Part shown: positions 25,771 through 34,204 of the stretch, in pieces
Layout of the letters: each line of letters starts with the position of its first letter
How positions within the stretch are numbered: position 1 is the first letter of the stretch
Assembly: GCF_017086365.1 (NCBI RefSeq)
Contig: NZ_CP070969.1
Coordinates: forward strand, 2,170,001 to 2,234,000
Source: Paenibacillus tianjinensis
Lineage (GTDB): Bacteria > Bacillota > Bacilli > Paenibacillales > Paenibacillaceae
DNA length: 64,000 nt
Reading direction: 5' to 3'
Program-made: the position numbers and the translations under genes
Notes under the pieces: model-generated
What the model was told of the DNA's origin: nothing
The model's input: only the letters and a program-made list of their open reading frames with translations
Database searches by the model: none

Positions 25771-27329
25771 ATGTACATTCAATATACTATGGACTAACTT
25801 TGCTTGCCAATGAATCTGGAAGAAGATATTCCCGAAAACCACCTCGTTTGTGTCGTTAACGCAGCCGTCAATCGGCTAGACGACACCATCTTTGACGCTG
25901 CCTATCCCGGTGGCGGCCGTGACAGCTACCACCCTAAAATGCTCACCAAAGTCATTATCTATGCCTATACGCAGCGCATTTATTCCTCCCGGCAAATCGC
26001 CAAAGCGGTCCGAGAAAACATTCTCTTCATGTGGCTAGCGGGACGACAACGCCCGGATTTCCGCACGCTCAACCGCTTTCGTTCTCAGCGGATGAAGGAC
26101 GTCCTAGAAATGGTATTTACCGCCGTGCTTCAGTTTCTGGCGGACGAGAAATACATCTCCTTCGAGCATTATTTTGTAGATGGCACAAAAATAGAGGCAA
26201 ATGCGAATCGCTATACCTTCGTGTGGGGTAAAGCCGTTAGTAAGCATAAAGCCAAGCTGCAAGAAAAGGTACATGCATTGTTTGCCGACATTGAGGCTGC
26301 AGAGAAACAAGAAGAACAGAACACCGCGGCCAGGACCTGAGCGAACTTGGCGAGTCCGCCGAGATCGACAGTGAGAAACTTGAACAAATGACCCAGTCGT
26401 TAGAGTCGCAACTGCTGAAGAAGCCCAAGAACAAGCCATTGAAAAAAGCGGTTCGGAGGCTCCGTAAGGATCTGTTTCCGAGACTGCTGAAATATGAGCG
26501 ATACCAAAACCTGCTCGGGGACCGAAACAGCTATAGTAAGACGGACCCGGATGCCACCTTCATGCGGATGAAGGAAGATCACATGCGAAACGGTCAACTC
26601 AAACCCGGCTACAATGTACAGATCGGCACCGAAAACCAGTTTATTTTGGCGTACAGTCTACACCAAAGACCGACGGATACGCGTTGTTTACAGCCGCACT
26701 TAGAAAAGGTGCGGCAGATCCTAGGGAGACTTCCGAGGGCGGTGATCGCGGATGCCGGCTACGGCAGTGAAGAAAATTATGCCTATTTGGAAAACGAACA
26801 CGTGAAGGCCGTGGTCAAATACGGCAGCTACCACAAAGAAAAGAGCAAAGCGTGGAAAGAGAATATCGGAAAGATTGAGAACTGGACGTACGACGAAGCC
26901 GTGGATACATGGACATGCCCCGCCGGACAAACGCTGCATTTTCGCAAAGAAAGCAAGGAAACGTTAGAGAGTGGATATGAAATCCGAAAACGTCATTACC
27001 GTAGCCAGAGCTGCGTGGGCTGTCCACTGAAGGAAAGATGTACGAAAGCCGAAGGAAATCGGGAAGTGGTTGTCAGTCTGGAACGACTGCGGTACCAGAA
27101 ACAAGCTCGGGCAATTTTGCAAAGCGAGGAAGGCTTCACTTTGGCCGTACGTCGAATGACAGAACCAGAAAGTGTATTTGGACAACTAAAGAACAACCGG
27201 GGTTTCCGGCGGTTTCTGCTTCGCGGCATGGAAAAAGTGACGCTTGAAGTCGGATGGCTTTCCCTTGCCCACAATCTACTGAAGCAAGCTGCAAACGACC
27301 AAAAACGCAGAGCAGCGATCCTCCAATAA
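25771..27329 (+). pseudogene. IS1182-family transposase, broken by a stop and a frameshift
   Basis: The frame starts at ATG 25771 (MYIQYTMD), hits TAA at codon 9 (25795-25797, where related copies probably have CAA), and resumes as an N-terminal DUF772-type domain to 26340. A missing base near 26319 shifts the rest into the next frame (26388-27329), which holds the DDE catalytic part (FVDGTKIEANANRYTF before the shift; ADAGYGSEENY and the C-terminal ESVFGQLKNNRGFRRF after it). Apart from these two lesions the sequence is intact, so the copy is recent but inactive by itself. Confidence 0.9.
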
Positions 27330-27405
27330 CAGGAGAATCGCTACATTGTTGACGTTTTTCGGTTTTGAATAATGAAAAGGGTCTGTCTCTACTCGAAAAA
27401 ATCTA

Positions 27406-27421
27406 CTTATGGGACAGCCTC
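27406..27421 (-). repeat. Right terminal inverted repeat of the IS
   Basis: CTTATGGGACAGCCTC, complementary to the left end with one mismatch. Confidence 0.85.
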
Positions 27422-27478
27422 TTAAGTATAGTTCGAACCGGGTTGTGGGGGATTGTTCATGTGAGACTTCGTGCCCGC

Positions 27479-28063
27479 CTATCTCAAATCGCAGTCAGCG
27501 AACAGAATATTCCGCGGAATACGGAAGAAGCTTTCGGCTTTTTCCTGCAGGGCTAAGGTTGGAAGATGGCATTGATGCAGCCATTTGCGGAATGTGCCGG
27601 GATGTACACCGATCCAGACGCTGACATCGGTTACAGAGAAGTCATACACCATGCATAACCCCGTCAAAATCACATTGTTCTGCGGTGAGTGGGCGAGTGT
27701 TCTTTTCATAAAACGTGAAGGTGTAGGCTGGCATACAATCGGACTTTGCCGCAGGAGAGCCTCGTTGAACAGGATATGGGACGGATAGCCTAGCAGGCGG
27801 CAGACCTTCTCCAGATTGTTCCTGGAAGGAATGCGTCCTTCGTATACCCAGGCGCTCACACTGCGCGAGGATACGGCGAGCTCTTCTGCAAGCTTGGATA
27901 ATTTGATGTCCTTAGCCATCAGGATAGCAAGCAGAACGCGGTTGCGGATCTGGCTGCGTTTAGGCCTCCGGAACCGTTTGACCCGTACGCCTTGTCCAAG
28001 ATATTTGCGGTTGATCAGAGACCAGGCCTGGATTTTATGAGATTCTTGTTGATTCTTAGGCAT
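27479..28063 (-). CDS. Helix-turn-helix protein with two HTH-like segments
   Basis: 194 residues, strongly basic N-terminus. A clear XRE-type HTH lies at about residues 55-100 (LSKLAEELAVSSRSVSAWVYEGRIPSRNNLEKVCRLLG is in this span), and a second, weaker repeat of the same design at about 140-190 (VTDVSVWIGVHPGTFRKWLH). It probably binds DNA; target unknown. GGAGG lies 4 bases before ATG 28063. The IS ends 57 bases beyond its stop codon, so any native terminator may have been displaced. Confidence 0.8.
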   Translation of the reverse strand: MPKNQQESHKIQAWSLINRKYLGQGVRVKRFRRPKRSQIRNRVLLAILMAKDIKLSKLAEELAVSSRSVSAWVYEGRIPSRNNLEKVCRLLGYPSHILFNEALLRQSPIVCQPTPSRFMKRTLAHSPQNNVILTGLCMVYDFSVTDVSVWIGVHPGTFRKWLHQCHLPTLALQEKAESFFRIPRNILFADCDLR

Positions 28064-28226
28064 ACTTCCTCCGAATTTTTAACGTTATACTACAATACTT
28101 TCGGGTACGCTGCAATGGTTAATGCTGTAATTGCTGACATGAGGTTTAAGTTTCTTTCAGAAGTCTTGCCGTTATGATATATTTTTAGTAAACAAATTAC
28201 AATAATCAGGGCAGGGAGCGAAATAG

Positions 28227-28514
28227 ATGATTAAGCATATCGTATTTTTCAAATTAAAAGACCGGACACCGGAAAGTATCGCTGCTACAGTAGCAGTTCT
28301 GCGGAATATGGAAGGGAAGATCCCCCAGCTGATTTCCATCGAGGTTGGTGCCGATGTCGTTCGTTCGGACCGTTCTTTTGACATTGCGCTGGTAACTGTA
28401 GTTGCATCACTGGAGGATTTGCAGGCATATCAGGTGCATCCCGCCCATAAGGAAGTAATAGCGCACATCAACGAGGTCAAGGAAGTGTCCTACGCCGTAG
28501 ACTACGAAATTTAA
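28227..28514 (+). CDS. Dabb-family (stress-responsive alpha/beta barrel) protein
   Basis: 95 residues, starting MIKHIVFFKLKDRTPES and containing FDIALVTVVASLEDLQAYQV and HPAHKEVIAHI, the signature of the dimeric ferredoxin-like Dabb family. Members are small soluble proteins, some linked to stress or to aromatic-compound enzymes; the activity here is unknown. GGGAG lies upstream of ATG 28227. Confidence 0.9.
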   Translation: MIKHIVFFKLKDRTPESIAATVAVLRNMEGKIPQLISIEVGADVVRSDRSFDIALVTVVASLEDLQAYQVHPAHKEVIAHINEVKEVSYAVDYEI

Positions 28515-28566
28515 GGCTGCCGGGAGCGGCAGGAGTTCCCAATCTATTCCGGAAGCGGTGATGTAA

Positions 28567-28677
28567 ATGCGTGAGCTTGAGTATCCGATGGAAGCGTTAA
28601 CCTACCTGATCGTTTTTCTGGCCGCCAGCTTCATCATGCTGTTCTGGCTGAAACGCCGCGGCAGGCGCGGCAAATAA
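28567..28677 (+). CDS. Small single-helix membrane protein (36 aa)
   Basis: MRELEYPMEALTYLIVFLAA followed by SFIMLFWL and a very basic tail (KRRGRRGK). One membrane helix with a positive-inside C-terminus. GCGGTGATG lies just upstream. It sits between the Dabb gene and the YutE-like gene in the same direction. No family recognised. Composition and position favour a real gene, but the length makes this uncertain. Confidence 0.6.
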   Translation: MRELEYPMEALTYLIVFLAASFIMLFWLKRRGRRGK

Positions 28678-28726
28678 ATTTTAATCATTGCCGTTCATTT
28701 AGACTACCAGACTTGGAGGGTCAGCT

Positions 28727-29167
28727 GTGTACTATGTTAACCGGAAGCAAATTGAAAATATACTGGGGCAGATTCCCGATATCGGGACCGGTCTGCGGGG
28801 CGCTGCGGATTCCTGGGATGGAAGCATTGTCATGGGTCTGGTGCAGGAACGCTGCCTACATCTGGCTATAGAGGTCGTTACCGACGTTGGGAGCTGTCTG
28901 ATCGACGGGTTCATTATGCGTGATGCCGGTAGTTATGAAGATATCATCTCGATTATTCATGAGGAGAAGGTGCTTGGAGACAGCGGGATCTACGATGTGC
29001 TCATTAGCCTGGTAGCACTCCGTAAGCCGCTTGTGCAGGATTATTATTCCTGGGATCGCAGCACGCTGCATCCGCTAACGAAGGTTCTTCCAGGCGTTCT
29101 GGAGCGTTTTGCCGCAGAGGTGCACCGGTATCTGGATCAGGAGCTGGGAGCGGAGCAGCCGGTTTAA
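28727..29167 (+). CDS. DUF86/HepT-like protein (YutE-like)
   Basis: 146 residues, all-helical, of the DUF86 family (YutE in Bacillus). The HepT RNase motif R-X4-H-X-Y is present as RKPLVQDY: the expected His is Gln, so RNase activity is doubtful. No MntA-type nucleotidyltransferase partner is adjacent, so this is a solitary chromosomal member and not a HepT/MntA toxin pair. GTG start with GGAGGG 6 bases upstream. Confidence 0.85.
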   Translation: MYYVNRKQIENILGQIPDIGTGLRGAADSWDGSIVMGLVQERCLHLAIEVVTDVGSCLIDGFIMRDAGSYEDIISIIHEEKVLGDSGIYDVLISLVALRKPLVQDYYSWDRSTLHPLTKVLPGVLERFAAEVHRYLDQELGAEQPV

Positions 29168-29236
29168 TAGAATGGTAATCAGGTAGACCGGAGGCATTAC
29201 ACGGACGGCAGCCGTAAGGAGAGGAGGTTCCAGAGC

Positions 29237-29908
29237 ATGAAGAAGGGTCAGGAGAGCGGATCGACAAGACGCAATATAATGACGCTGCTCAAAATGAAAG
29301 GGCCGCTGACGATCGGCGCGCTGGCAGAAGAGCTCGGGATTACCGAGATGGGCGTACGGCGTCATGTGCTGCAGCTGGAGCAGGAGTCGCTGGCCAAGAC
29401 CAAGGTAGTACGCCAGGCGATGGGCAGGCCATTGCATGTGTATTCGCTGACCGAGCGGGCGGAAGAGCATTTTCCCAAAACGTATCACAATCTGGCCTTG
29501 GAGCTGCTGCGGGAGCTCGATCACACCAGCGGGCTGGAGGCTGTGAATGTGTTGTTTGAAGGCCGGCGGAGGCGGATGCTTGCCCAATACACCCCGATGA
29601 TGGAGAACCGTAATCTGGAGGAGCGGGTAGCTGAGCTGTCCTCGATCCAGAACTCCGGGGGGTATATGGCTGAATGGAGTAAGGGGGATGACGGCTCATA
29701 TGTGATGCGGGAATATAATTGTCCCATCCGTCAGGTGGCTACCCAATACCGCAAAGCCTGCCAATGTGAACAGAGTCTTTTTGAGGAGCTGCTCGGGGCT
29801 AAGGTGACACGCACGGAATGTATGGCGGAGGGCGGACAATGCTGCCGGTATGCCATCACTCCTAACCCGACAAACAGACAGGACAATCCTCCTGAAAAAA
29901 CTTCCTGA
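29237..29908 (+). CDS. HTH regulator with C-terminal cysteine cluster (SufR-like)
   Basis: 223 residues. An N-terminal winged HTH (MTLLKMKGPLTIGALAEELG, then EMGVRRHVLQLEQE, and a wing RPLHVYSLTERAEE) is followed by a helical linker and a C-terminal domain with cysteines at NCPIRQVA, ACQCEQ, ECMAEG and QCCRY. Spacing recalls SufR-type regulators that hold a 4Fe-4S cluster (COG2345). Iron-sulphur or redox sensing is therefore a reasonable guess, not shown. ATG 29237 has GGAGG upstream. Confidence 0.85.
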   Translation: MKKGQESGSTRRNIMTLLKMKGPLTIGALAEELGITEMGVRRHVLQLEQESLAKTKVVRQAMGRPLHVYSLTERAEEHFPKTYHNLALELLRELDHTSGLEAVNVLFEGRRRRMLAQYTPMMENRNLEERVAELSSIQNSGGYMAEWSKGDDGSYVMREYNCPIRQVATQYRKACQCEQSLFEELLGAKVTRTECMAEGGQCCRYAITPNPTNRQDNPPEKTS

Positions 29909-30010
29909 AGTAATCACAGGACAAACTCTCTGCGCTTATGATATAGCAGAACTAGGCGATAGCCCGGATGGCCGGGCAGAGGCACTTTGAATCCAAAGGA
30001 GAGATGGACG

Positions 30011-30454
30011 ATGAAAAAGGATAGCAAAAGCTTGCTGTGGGGAATTCTGGCGGGTAGCGTAGTGGGTTCAGTGACGGCGCTGCTGCTGGCACCCAAGCCG
30101 GGAAAAGAACTGCGCAAGGATATTGTTGACGGAACGAATAGCGCAATTGATAAAGTGCAGGAAATTGCCGCCCAGGCAGGGGATAAAGGATCGGAGCTGT
30201 ACGGCAAAGCCAAGGACGCGGTAGAGTCTGTGGTGAGTGAAGTAAAGGAATGGAGCAAGCAGTATACCCATTCGGATACGGAAGAGGAGCTTGCCGTGGT
30301 CAGCGGAATCGCCGCAGAAGAAGCTCCGGTAAGCTTGGACGAAGCAGAAACGGCAGAAATTATTGCCGCAGCCATTGAGGATGCCCAGGATGTGGCGGAT
30401 GCCGGTATCGGTGAAGCAGGAAACAGCGCGGAAGCTGTTGTGGATAAAGAATGA
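30011..30454 (+). CDS. YtxH-domain protein
   Basis: 147 residues. The N-terminus (SLLWGILAGSVVGSVTALLL followed by APKPGKELRKDI) is the YtxH/GvpP-type signature: one membrane segment with glycine zipper, then a basic helix. The rest is an Ala/Glu-rich amphipathic tail. Members are general-stress or envelope proteins of unknown function. An upstream TTG (29987) is in frame, but ATG 30011 is preferred for the AAAGGAG site 10 bases before it. A terminator follows. Confidence 0.88.
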   Translation: MKKDSKSLLWGILAGSVVGSVTALLLAPKPGKELRKDIVDGTNSAIDKVQEIAAQAGDKGSELYGKAKDAVESVVSEVKEWSKQYTHSDTEEELAVVSGIAAEEAPVSLDEAETAEIIAAAIEDAQDVADAGIGEAGNSAEAVVDKE

Positions 30455-30487
30455 ATGGTGAATATATAAGGCTCTAGCAGGCATACA

Positions 30488-30521
30488 GCCGCTTTCCGCT
30501 TCCGGCGGGAGGCGGTTTTTT
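30488..30521 (+). terminator. Intrinsic terminator after ytxH-like gene
   Basis: GCCGC..CCGC / GCGG..GCGG interrupted stem ending in T6. Confidence 0.8.
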
Positions 30522-30638
30522 CAATACTTCCTTGAATTGGGGCCGCAAAAAGAGTAATATCTGCAATTGGGGCTCAAAGTCAGGTACACTTTGTTTTGAC
30601 CTTACATAAGCTACACAAAACAAGTTAAAGGAAGCGGT

Positions 30639-31451
30639 GTGTTCGTGCAGCAAGCTATAGCTATACTAGACTCAGGTGTGGGGGGACTTACGGTTGTCAA
30701 AGAGGTAATGAGACAGCTCCCCAGGGAGAAAATCATTTATTTTGGAGATACTGCCCGTGCCCCATACGGACCCCGTTCAACCGAAGAAGTGAAATTGTTC
30801 ACTGAACAGATTGTGGACTACTTAATTCAATTTAATCCTAAAATGATTGTTATTGCCTGCAACACCGCAACAGCGGCAGCGCTGGACTATATCTCCGCAA
30901 AGGTGTCCATCCCGGTAATCGGAGTCATCCATCCCGGTGCCCGCGCCGCCATCAGTGCTACCAAAACAGGCCGTGTCGGTGTCATCGGCACCATTGGAAC
31001 GATTAAGAGCGGAGCTTATACAGCGGCGCTGAAGCAGCTGTCCCCGTTTGTCGAGGTGGTCAGCCAGGCTTGTCCGGCGCTTGTCCCTTTTGTGGAGCAA
31101 GGCATGTTCCGCTCAGAGGAAAGCCATATCGCAGTGGCTGAATCGCTCAACGGAATCAAATATGAGCCCATCGATACTATGATTCTCGGATGTACACATT
31201 ATCCGTTTCTGGTAGAGCCGATAGGCAAAGTAATGGGGCCGGGAGTGAAGCTGATCAGCTCGGCGGATGAGACTGCGCGGGAAATTAGCACCATCCTCTA
31301 CGAGAAAGGCCAGCTGGCCAAGGGGGATGAAACCCCGATTCACCAGTTTTTCTGCAGCGGGGATGCCGAAATGTTCCAGCGGATCGCCCGCGACTGGCTT
31401 GGTGAGCAGCTTAAACGCACGCCTGTCGTCTGGCAGGTATCCTCGTTGTAG
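30639..31451 (+). CDS. racE: Glutamate racemase
   Basis: 270 residues of the aspartate/glutamate racemase family; makes D-glutamate for peptidoglycan. Both catalytic cysteines are visible, in IACNTATAAAL (near residue 72) and LGCTHYPFL (near residue 185), together with the N-terminal LDSGVGGLTV and FGDTARAPYG. Start is GTG 30639 after AAAGGAAG; a second GTG six bases on is possible. A strong terminator follows; no phage or morphogenesis neighbours. Confidence 0.95.
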   Translation: MFVQQAIAILDSGVGGLTVVKEVMRQLPREKIIYFGDTARAPYGPRSTEEVKLFTEQIVDYLIQFNPKMIVIACNTATAAALDYISAKVSIPVIGVIHPGARAAISATKTGRVGVIGTIGTIKSGAYTAALKQLSPFVEVVSQACPALVPFVEQGMFRSEESHIAVAESLNGIKYEPIDTMILGCTHYPFLVEPIGKVMGPGVKLISSADETAREISTILYEKGQLAKGDETPIHQFFCSGDAEMFQRIARDWLGEQLKRTPVVWQVSSL

Positions 31452-31504
31452 ATTTACTGTGGTGAGATGAATAGGGACAACCCCCGTAACGGGGATTGTC
31501 CGGG

Positions 31505-31537
31505 AACCGGGAGCGTTGCTCCTGGTTTCTTTTTTTA
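31505..31537 (+). terminator. Intrinsic terminator after racE
   Basis: AACCGGGAGC/GCTCCTGGTT stem, GTT loop, T-run. A second hairpin (ACAACCCCCG/CGGGGATTGT) precedes it. Confidence 0.9.
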
Positions 31538-31632
31538 TTAGGGGTATATTATGTAACTTGAATATGGTGATTCAAGCGCTGAGCGGGGTGGAGACCACGG
31601 AATCCGGCGTATGCATAATTAGAAAATCTCGG

Positions 31633-31965
31633 AATTAAAGGAAAAATCCGTTGGATTTGACGTAAATGAGTGAAGCTGTGAAATCAAAGGTAAATGTCCC
31701 GTTGAATTTGGCGTAAATGAGCAAAGTTGTAAGATCAAAGGGAAAAATCCCGTTGAATTTGGCGTAAATGAGCAAAGCTGTGAAATCAAAGGGAAAAATC
31801 CCGTTGAATTTGGTGTAAGTGAGCAAAGCTGTGAAATCAAAGGGAAAAGTCCCGTTGAATTTGGTGTAAGTGAGCAAAGCTGTGAAATCAAAGGGAAAAG
31901 TCCCGTTGAATTTCGCGTAAATGAGCAAAGCTGTGAAACCAAAGGGAAAAGTCCCGTTGGTTTTT
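31633..31965 (+). repeat. 51-bp tandem repeat, seven in-register copies
   Basis: The core CCGTTG recurs at 31648, 31699, 31750, 31801, 31852, 31903 and 31954, always exactly 51 bases apart; the first and last copies are degenerate or partial. Units beginning at 31666, 31717, 31768, 31819 and 31870 each read ATG or GTG, then 15 further codons, then TAA, and the next unit starts directly after the stop. The consensus micro-peptide is MSKAVKSKGKIPLNLA. No ribosome binding site precedes the starts. Because 51 is a multiple of three, two minus-strand frames are also open throughout. Nothing here is likely to be a conventional gene. Confidence 0.95.
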
Positions 31966-32157
31966 ACTCCACCTGTTGGGCCTCAGAATTCAAGCCTCAC
32001 TATACTTGTATGCGGTTACATTTTTTCGTGTAGTCAGGCATGGGCAGGCTCTTTTCGTTCATGCGGAGCAGTAGGGGCTGCATACAATAAGGTGAGGCTG
32101 TGTCCCGGAGTCTTGCAGGGGATGACGGCAACTAGAGGGTTTGAGAGGATGAGACAT
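31966..32157 (+). other. Region between the 51-bp repeat and the LysM-peptidase gene
   Basis: No gene of its own is seen. The peptidase frame is open across it from 31921, but without a ribosome binding site. A 7-bp GCCTCAC/GTGAGGC inverted repeat spans the middle. The true start of the peptidase has its own SD at the right edge. Confidence 0.5.
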
Positions 32158-33366
32158 ATGCAGCAATATATTACCCGCAGGGGAGACACTGTTAATCGCA
32201 TTGCCGCCAGGCATGGACTTACACCGGAGCATGTCATCCAAGGGAATCCGTGGGCAGGGAGACAGCCTTACCTGTACCCGGGGCAGATTCTTTTTCTGCC
32301 CTCTGCACCGCGCAAGCGTTACTCCGTGCAGCAGGGGGACGATGCAGCTTCCATCTCCGCTCTATTCGGAGTGAGCATTGAGGAGCTTGAAATTCTGAAT
32401 CCCGGCGTCACCTCCGCACGCCAATGTATCCCGGGTAAGGTGCTGGTCATCCCCCAGCCGTTGTCCAGCAGCAGGGTGGCTGTTAACAGTGAATACGGAC
32501 CGGCGGATATGGAGGAGGATATCAGGCAGCTAACGGATAAATACCCCTTCATTCAAAAAAACAGCATCGGAACCAGTGTGCTCGGCAAACCGCTGCATGT
32601 TCTGCGAATTGGGAGCGGCCCCCGGTATCTGCATGTGAACGCCGCTCTGCACGCCAATGAATGGCTGACATCACCTTGTCTGATGTCTTTTATAGAACAA
32701 TATGCCTCAGCTTACGCGGAGGGGAGAGACTGGAACGGACATGATCCTTCACTCTGGTACCGCAATTGGACAATGTTGGCGGTGCCGATGGCTAACCCCG
32801 ATGGTGTTGAACTGGTACAGGAAGGCGTACTGCCAGGGCATCCTTATTATGAAGAGCTCCTGAAATGGAACAGCGGCAGGCATAGCTTCCGGCATTGGAA
32901 GGCTAACGCCCGCGGTGTGGATCTCGGCGACCAGTTCCCGGCTCACTGGGAGGAGGAGGTTGCCCGGCGCAGAATAACCGGTCCGGCCCCCCGCGATTAC
33001 AGCGGCCCCTCCCCGCTAAGCGAGCCGGAAGCAGCAGCCCTCGCGGCGCTGGCTGAACAATATCCCGGGGAGGCAGCAGTGTCGCTGCACAGCCAGGGTG
33101 GTGAAATCTACTGGAACTACCGCGGGTATGAGCCGCCGGAGAGCAGAGAGCTGGCCGCCCGTATGGCGGCGGCCAGCGGCTACCGCGCGGTTGAGCTGAC
33201 CGGCAGTGACGCCGGGTATAAGGATTGGTTCATCCAGCGGTTCCGAAAGCCAGGCTTTACGGCAGAGCTGGGAATTGGCAAGAACCCGCTGCCGCTGGCT
33301 GATTATGAGGATATGGCCCTGGAAACAGGCTGGATTTTAGCAACGATTCTTTCGAATTTTAAATAA
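32158..33366 (+). CDS. LysM - M14 carboxypeptidase (gamma-D-Glu-mDAP peptidase-like)
   Basis: 402 residues. Two LysM peptidoglycan-binding domains (about 1-45, ITRRGDTVNRIAARHGL; and 50-100, YSVQQGDDAASISALFGVS) precede an M14 zinc peptidase domain. Zinc ligands are His and Glu of ALHANEW and the His of VSLHSQGGE; the catalytic Glu is in FTAELGIG. This architecture is that of endopeptidase I (ENP1 / YqgT), which cuts between D-Glu and diaminopimelate in spore or wall peptides. There is no signal peptide, as in YqgT. ATG 32158 lies 9 bases after GAGAGG; the frame is open back into the tandem repeat. Confidence 0.92.
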   Translation: MQQYITRRGDTVNRIAARHGLTPEHVIQGNPWAGRQPYLYPGQILFLPSAPRKRYSVQQGDDAASISALFGVSIEELEILNPGVTSARQCIPGKVLVIPQPLSSSRVAVNSEYGPADMEEDIRQLTDKYPFIQKNSIGTSVLGKPLHVLRIGSGPRYLHVNAALHANEWLTSPCLMSFIEQYASAYAEGRDWNGHDPSLWYRNWTMLAVPMANPDGVELVQEGVLPGHPYYEELLKWNSGRHSFRHWKANARGVDLGDQFPAHWEEEVARRRITGPAPRDYSGPSPLSEPEAAALAALAEQYPGEAAVSLHSQGGEIYWNYRGYEPPESRELAARMAAASGYRAVELTGSDAGYKDWFIQRFRKPGFTAELGIGKNPLPLADYEDMALETGWILATILSNFK

Positions 33367-33405
33367 AAATGAAACACATCCTGCAAATTTGCGTAATATA
33401 ACAGC

Positions 33406-33460
33406 AAAGGGTACGGCCGCAACCACAACTGCAATTGCTTCGCGGCTGTATCCTTTTCTT
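33406..33460 (+). terminator. Intrinsic terminator after the LysM-peptidase gene
   Basis: AAAGGGTACGGCCGC pairs with GCGGCTGTATCCTTT (with small mismatches) around a 20-base loop. Confidence 0.75.
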
Positions 33461-33480
33461 ATGTAAAGAGGAGGATACCT

Positions 33481-33732
33481 ATGAAACTAAGAAAATTGCT
33501 GTCGCTGAAGCGGTGGTCTCATATATTACGCAGCTCCTGGCAATATGTTATTTCACCTTCTGTAACGCTTGCGGACAAGCTGCTCTTTACCATTCCGGTG
33601 CTGCTGTACTGGGTATTGCCTGATATCATGCCTTTTATGCCTATTGACGATATTGGCTTTACGATGCTGCTGATGGGCTGGTTCGTGTCACGCATGGACC
33701 GCAAATATCCGGCACTGAAGAGCGGAAGTTGA
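33481..33732 (+). CDS. Small membrane protein, DUF1232-like
   Basis: 83 residues. The hydrophobic centre LLYWVLPDIMPFMPIDDIGF has the P-D-x-x-P ... D-D layout of DUF1232 (YkvA-like) proteins, followed by a second hydrophobic stretch TMLLMGWFVS and a basic tail. Function unknown. GAGGAGG stands just upstream of ATG 33481. Confidence 0.75.
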   Translation: MKLRKLLSLKRWSHILRSSWQYVISPSVTLADKLLFTIPVLLYWVLPDIMPFMPIDDIGFTMLLMGWFVSRMDRKYPALKSGS

Positions 33733-33860
33733 AAGTTTAAAGAATCTTTTGCACTTGATTCCAGATCTATTTATCCCAGGGTGGTTGCTTTTACATGCCA
33801 CTTTCCTTAAAATAAATTATTGAGGTTTTAAAATATAGATGCCTGGGAGATGGATGAGGA

Positions 33861-34163
33861 ATGAACGTCAAAATTACCCGCAATGCGGCTAAAGTGATAA
33901 AAAAAACCATGGAGCTTGAGGGAAACAGCGAACTGAAGCTGCGCGTAGCGATTACACATGCTCACGGCGACCATGCCCACTACGGTCTGGATTTGGACAC
34001 GCCTAAAGAAACTGATGTTGTAATCTCTACAGATAAAGATATCGATGTCATTCTTGATCCGAACCAGCCGCTGCTGGACGGTGTGAAGATCGACTACTTG
34101 TACTTCCCGGAAGAAGGCTTTGTCATTACTAATCCGTCAAAAGGTAATCATGGCGACCACTAA
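33861..34163 (+). CDS. HesB/IscA-like protein lacking the Fe-S cysteines
   Basis: 100 residues with the A-type carrier fold (MNVKITRNAAKVIKKTM start; GVKIDYLYFPEEGFVITNP late). IscA/ErpA proteins have one Cys in a GGCSG-like loop and a C-terminal CGC pair. Here the loop reads ITHAHGDHAHYGL and the end is NPSKGNHGDH, so all three cysteines are missing and histidines abound instead. It probably does not carry an ordinary cluster; metal binding through His is possible. Next gene is YuzB-like; in Bacillus, yutM (a HesB homologue) and yuzB are also neighbours. Confidence 0.85.
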   Translation: MNVKITRNAAKVIKKTMELEGNSELKLRVAITHAHGDHAHYGLDLDTPKETDVVISTDKDIDVILDPNQPLLDGVKIDYLYFPEEGFVITNPSKGNHGDH

Positions 34164-34204
34164 AAATTCGCCGATAACTAACGGACAAGAAGAAGGGTTG
34201 CTCC

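Larger units (their letters stand above)
25454..27421 (+). mobile_element. IS1182-family insertion sequence, decayed
   Basis: About 1.97 kb between terminal inverted repeats GGGGCTGTCCCATAAG (left) and the complement of GAGGCTGTCCCATAAG (right), 15 of 16 bases identical. It carries one transposase reading frame broken by a stop and a frameshift. No clear target duplication is visible. About 300 bases of non-coding DNA precede the transposase and include a long CTCCAGATTTT/AAAATCTGGAG hairpin (about 25573-25615), possibly a separate nested repeat. The element sits between the methyltransferase gene and the 3' end of the minus-strand HTH gene and disrupts neither. Confidence 0.9.

Noticed and set aside
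31619..31942. Minus-strand protein genes of about 100 residues across the 51-bp repeat
   Set aside because: Two minus frames are open only because the period is a multiple of three and the unit happens to lack stops; there is no ribosome site or non-repeated coding sequence.
31633..31965. CRISPR array
   Set aside because: The whole 51-bp unit is repeated without variable spacers, and no cas genes are present.
31921..32157. 79-residue N-terminal extension of the LysM peptidase
   Set aside because: The frame is open, but there is no ribosome site at 31921, while ATG 32158 has one; the extension would begin inside the tandem repeat and has no domain character.
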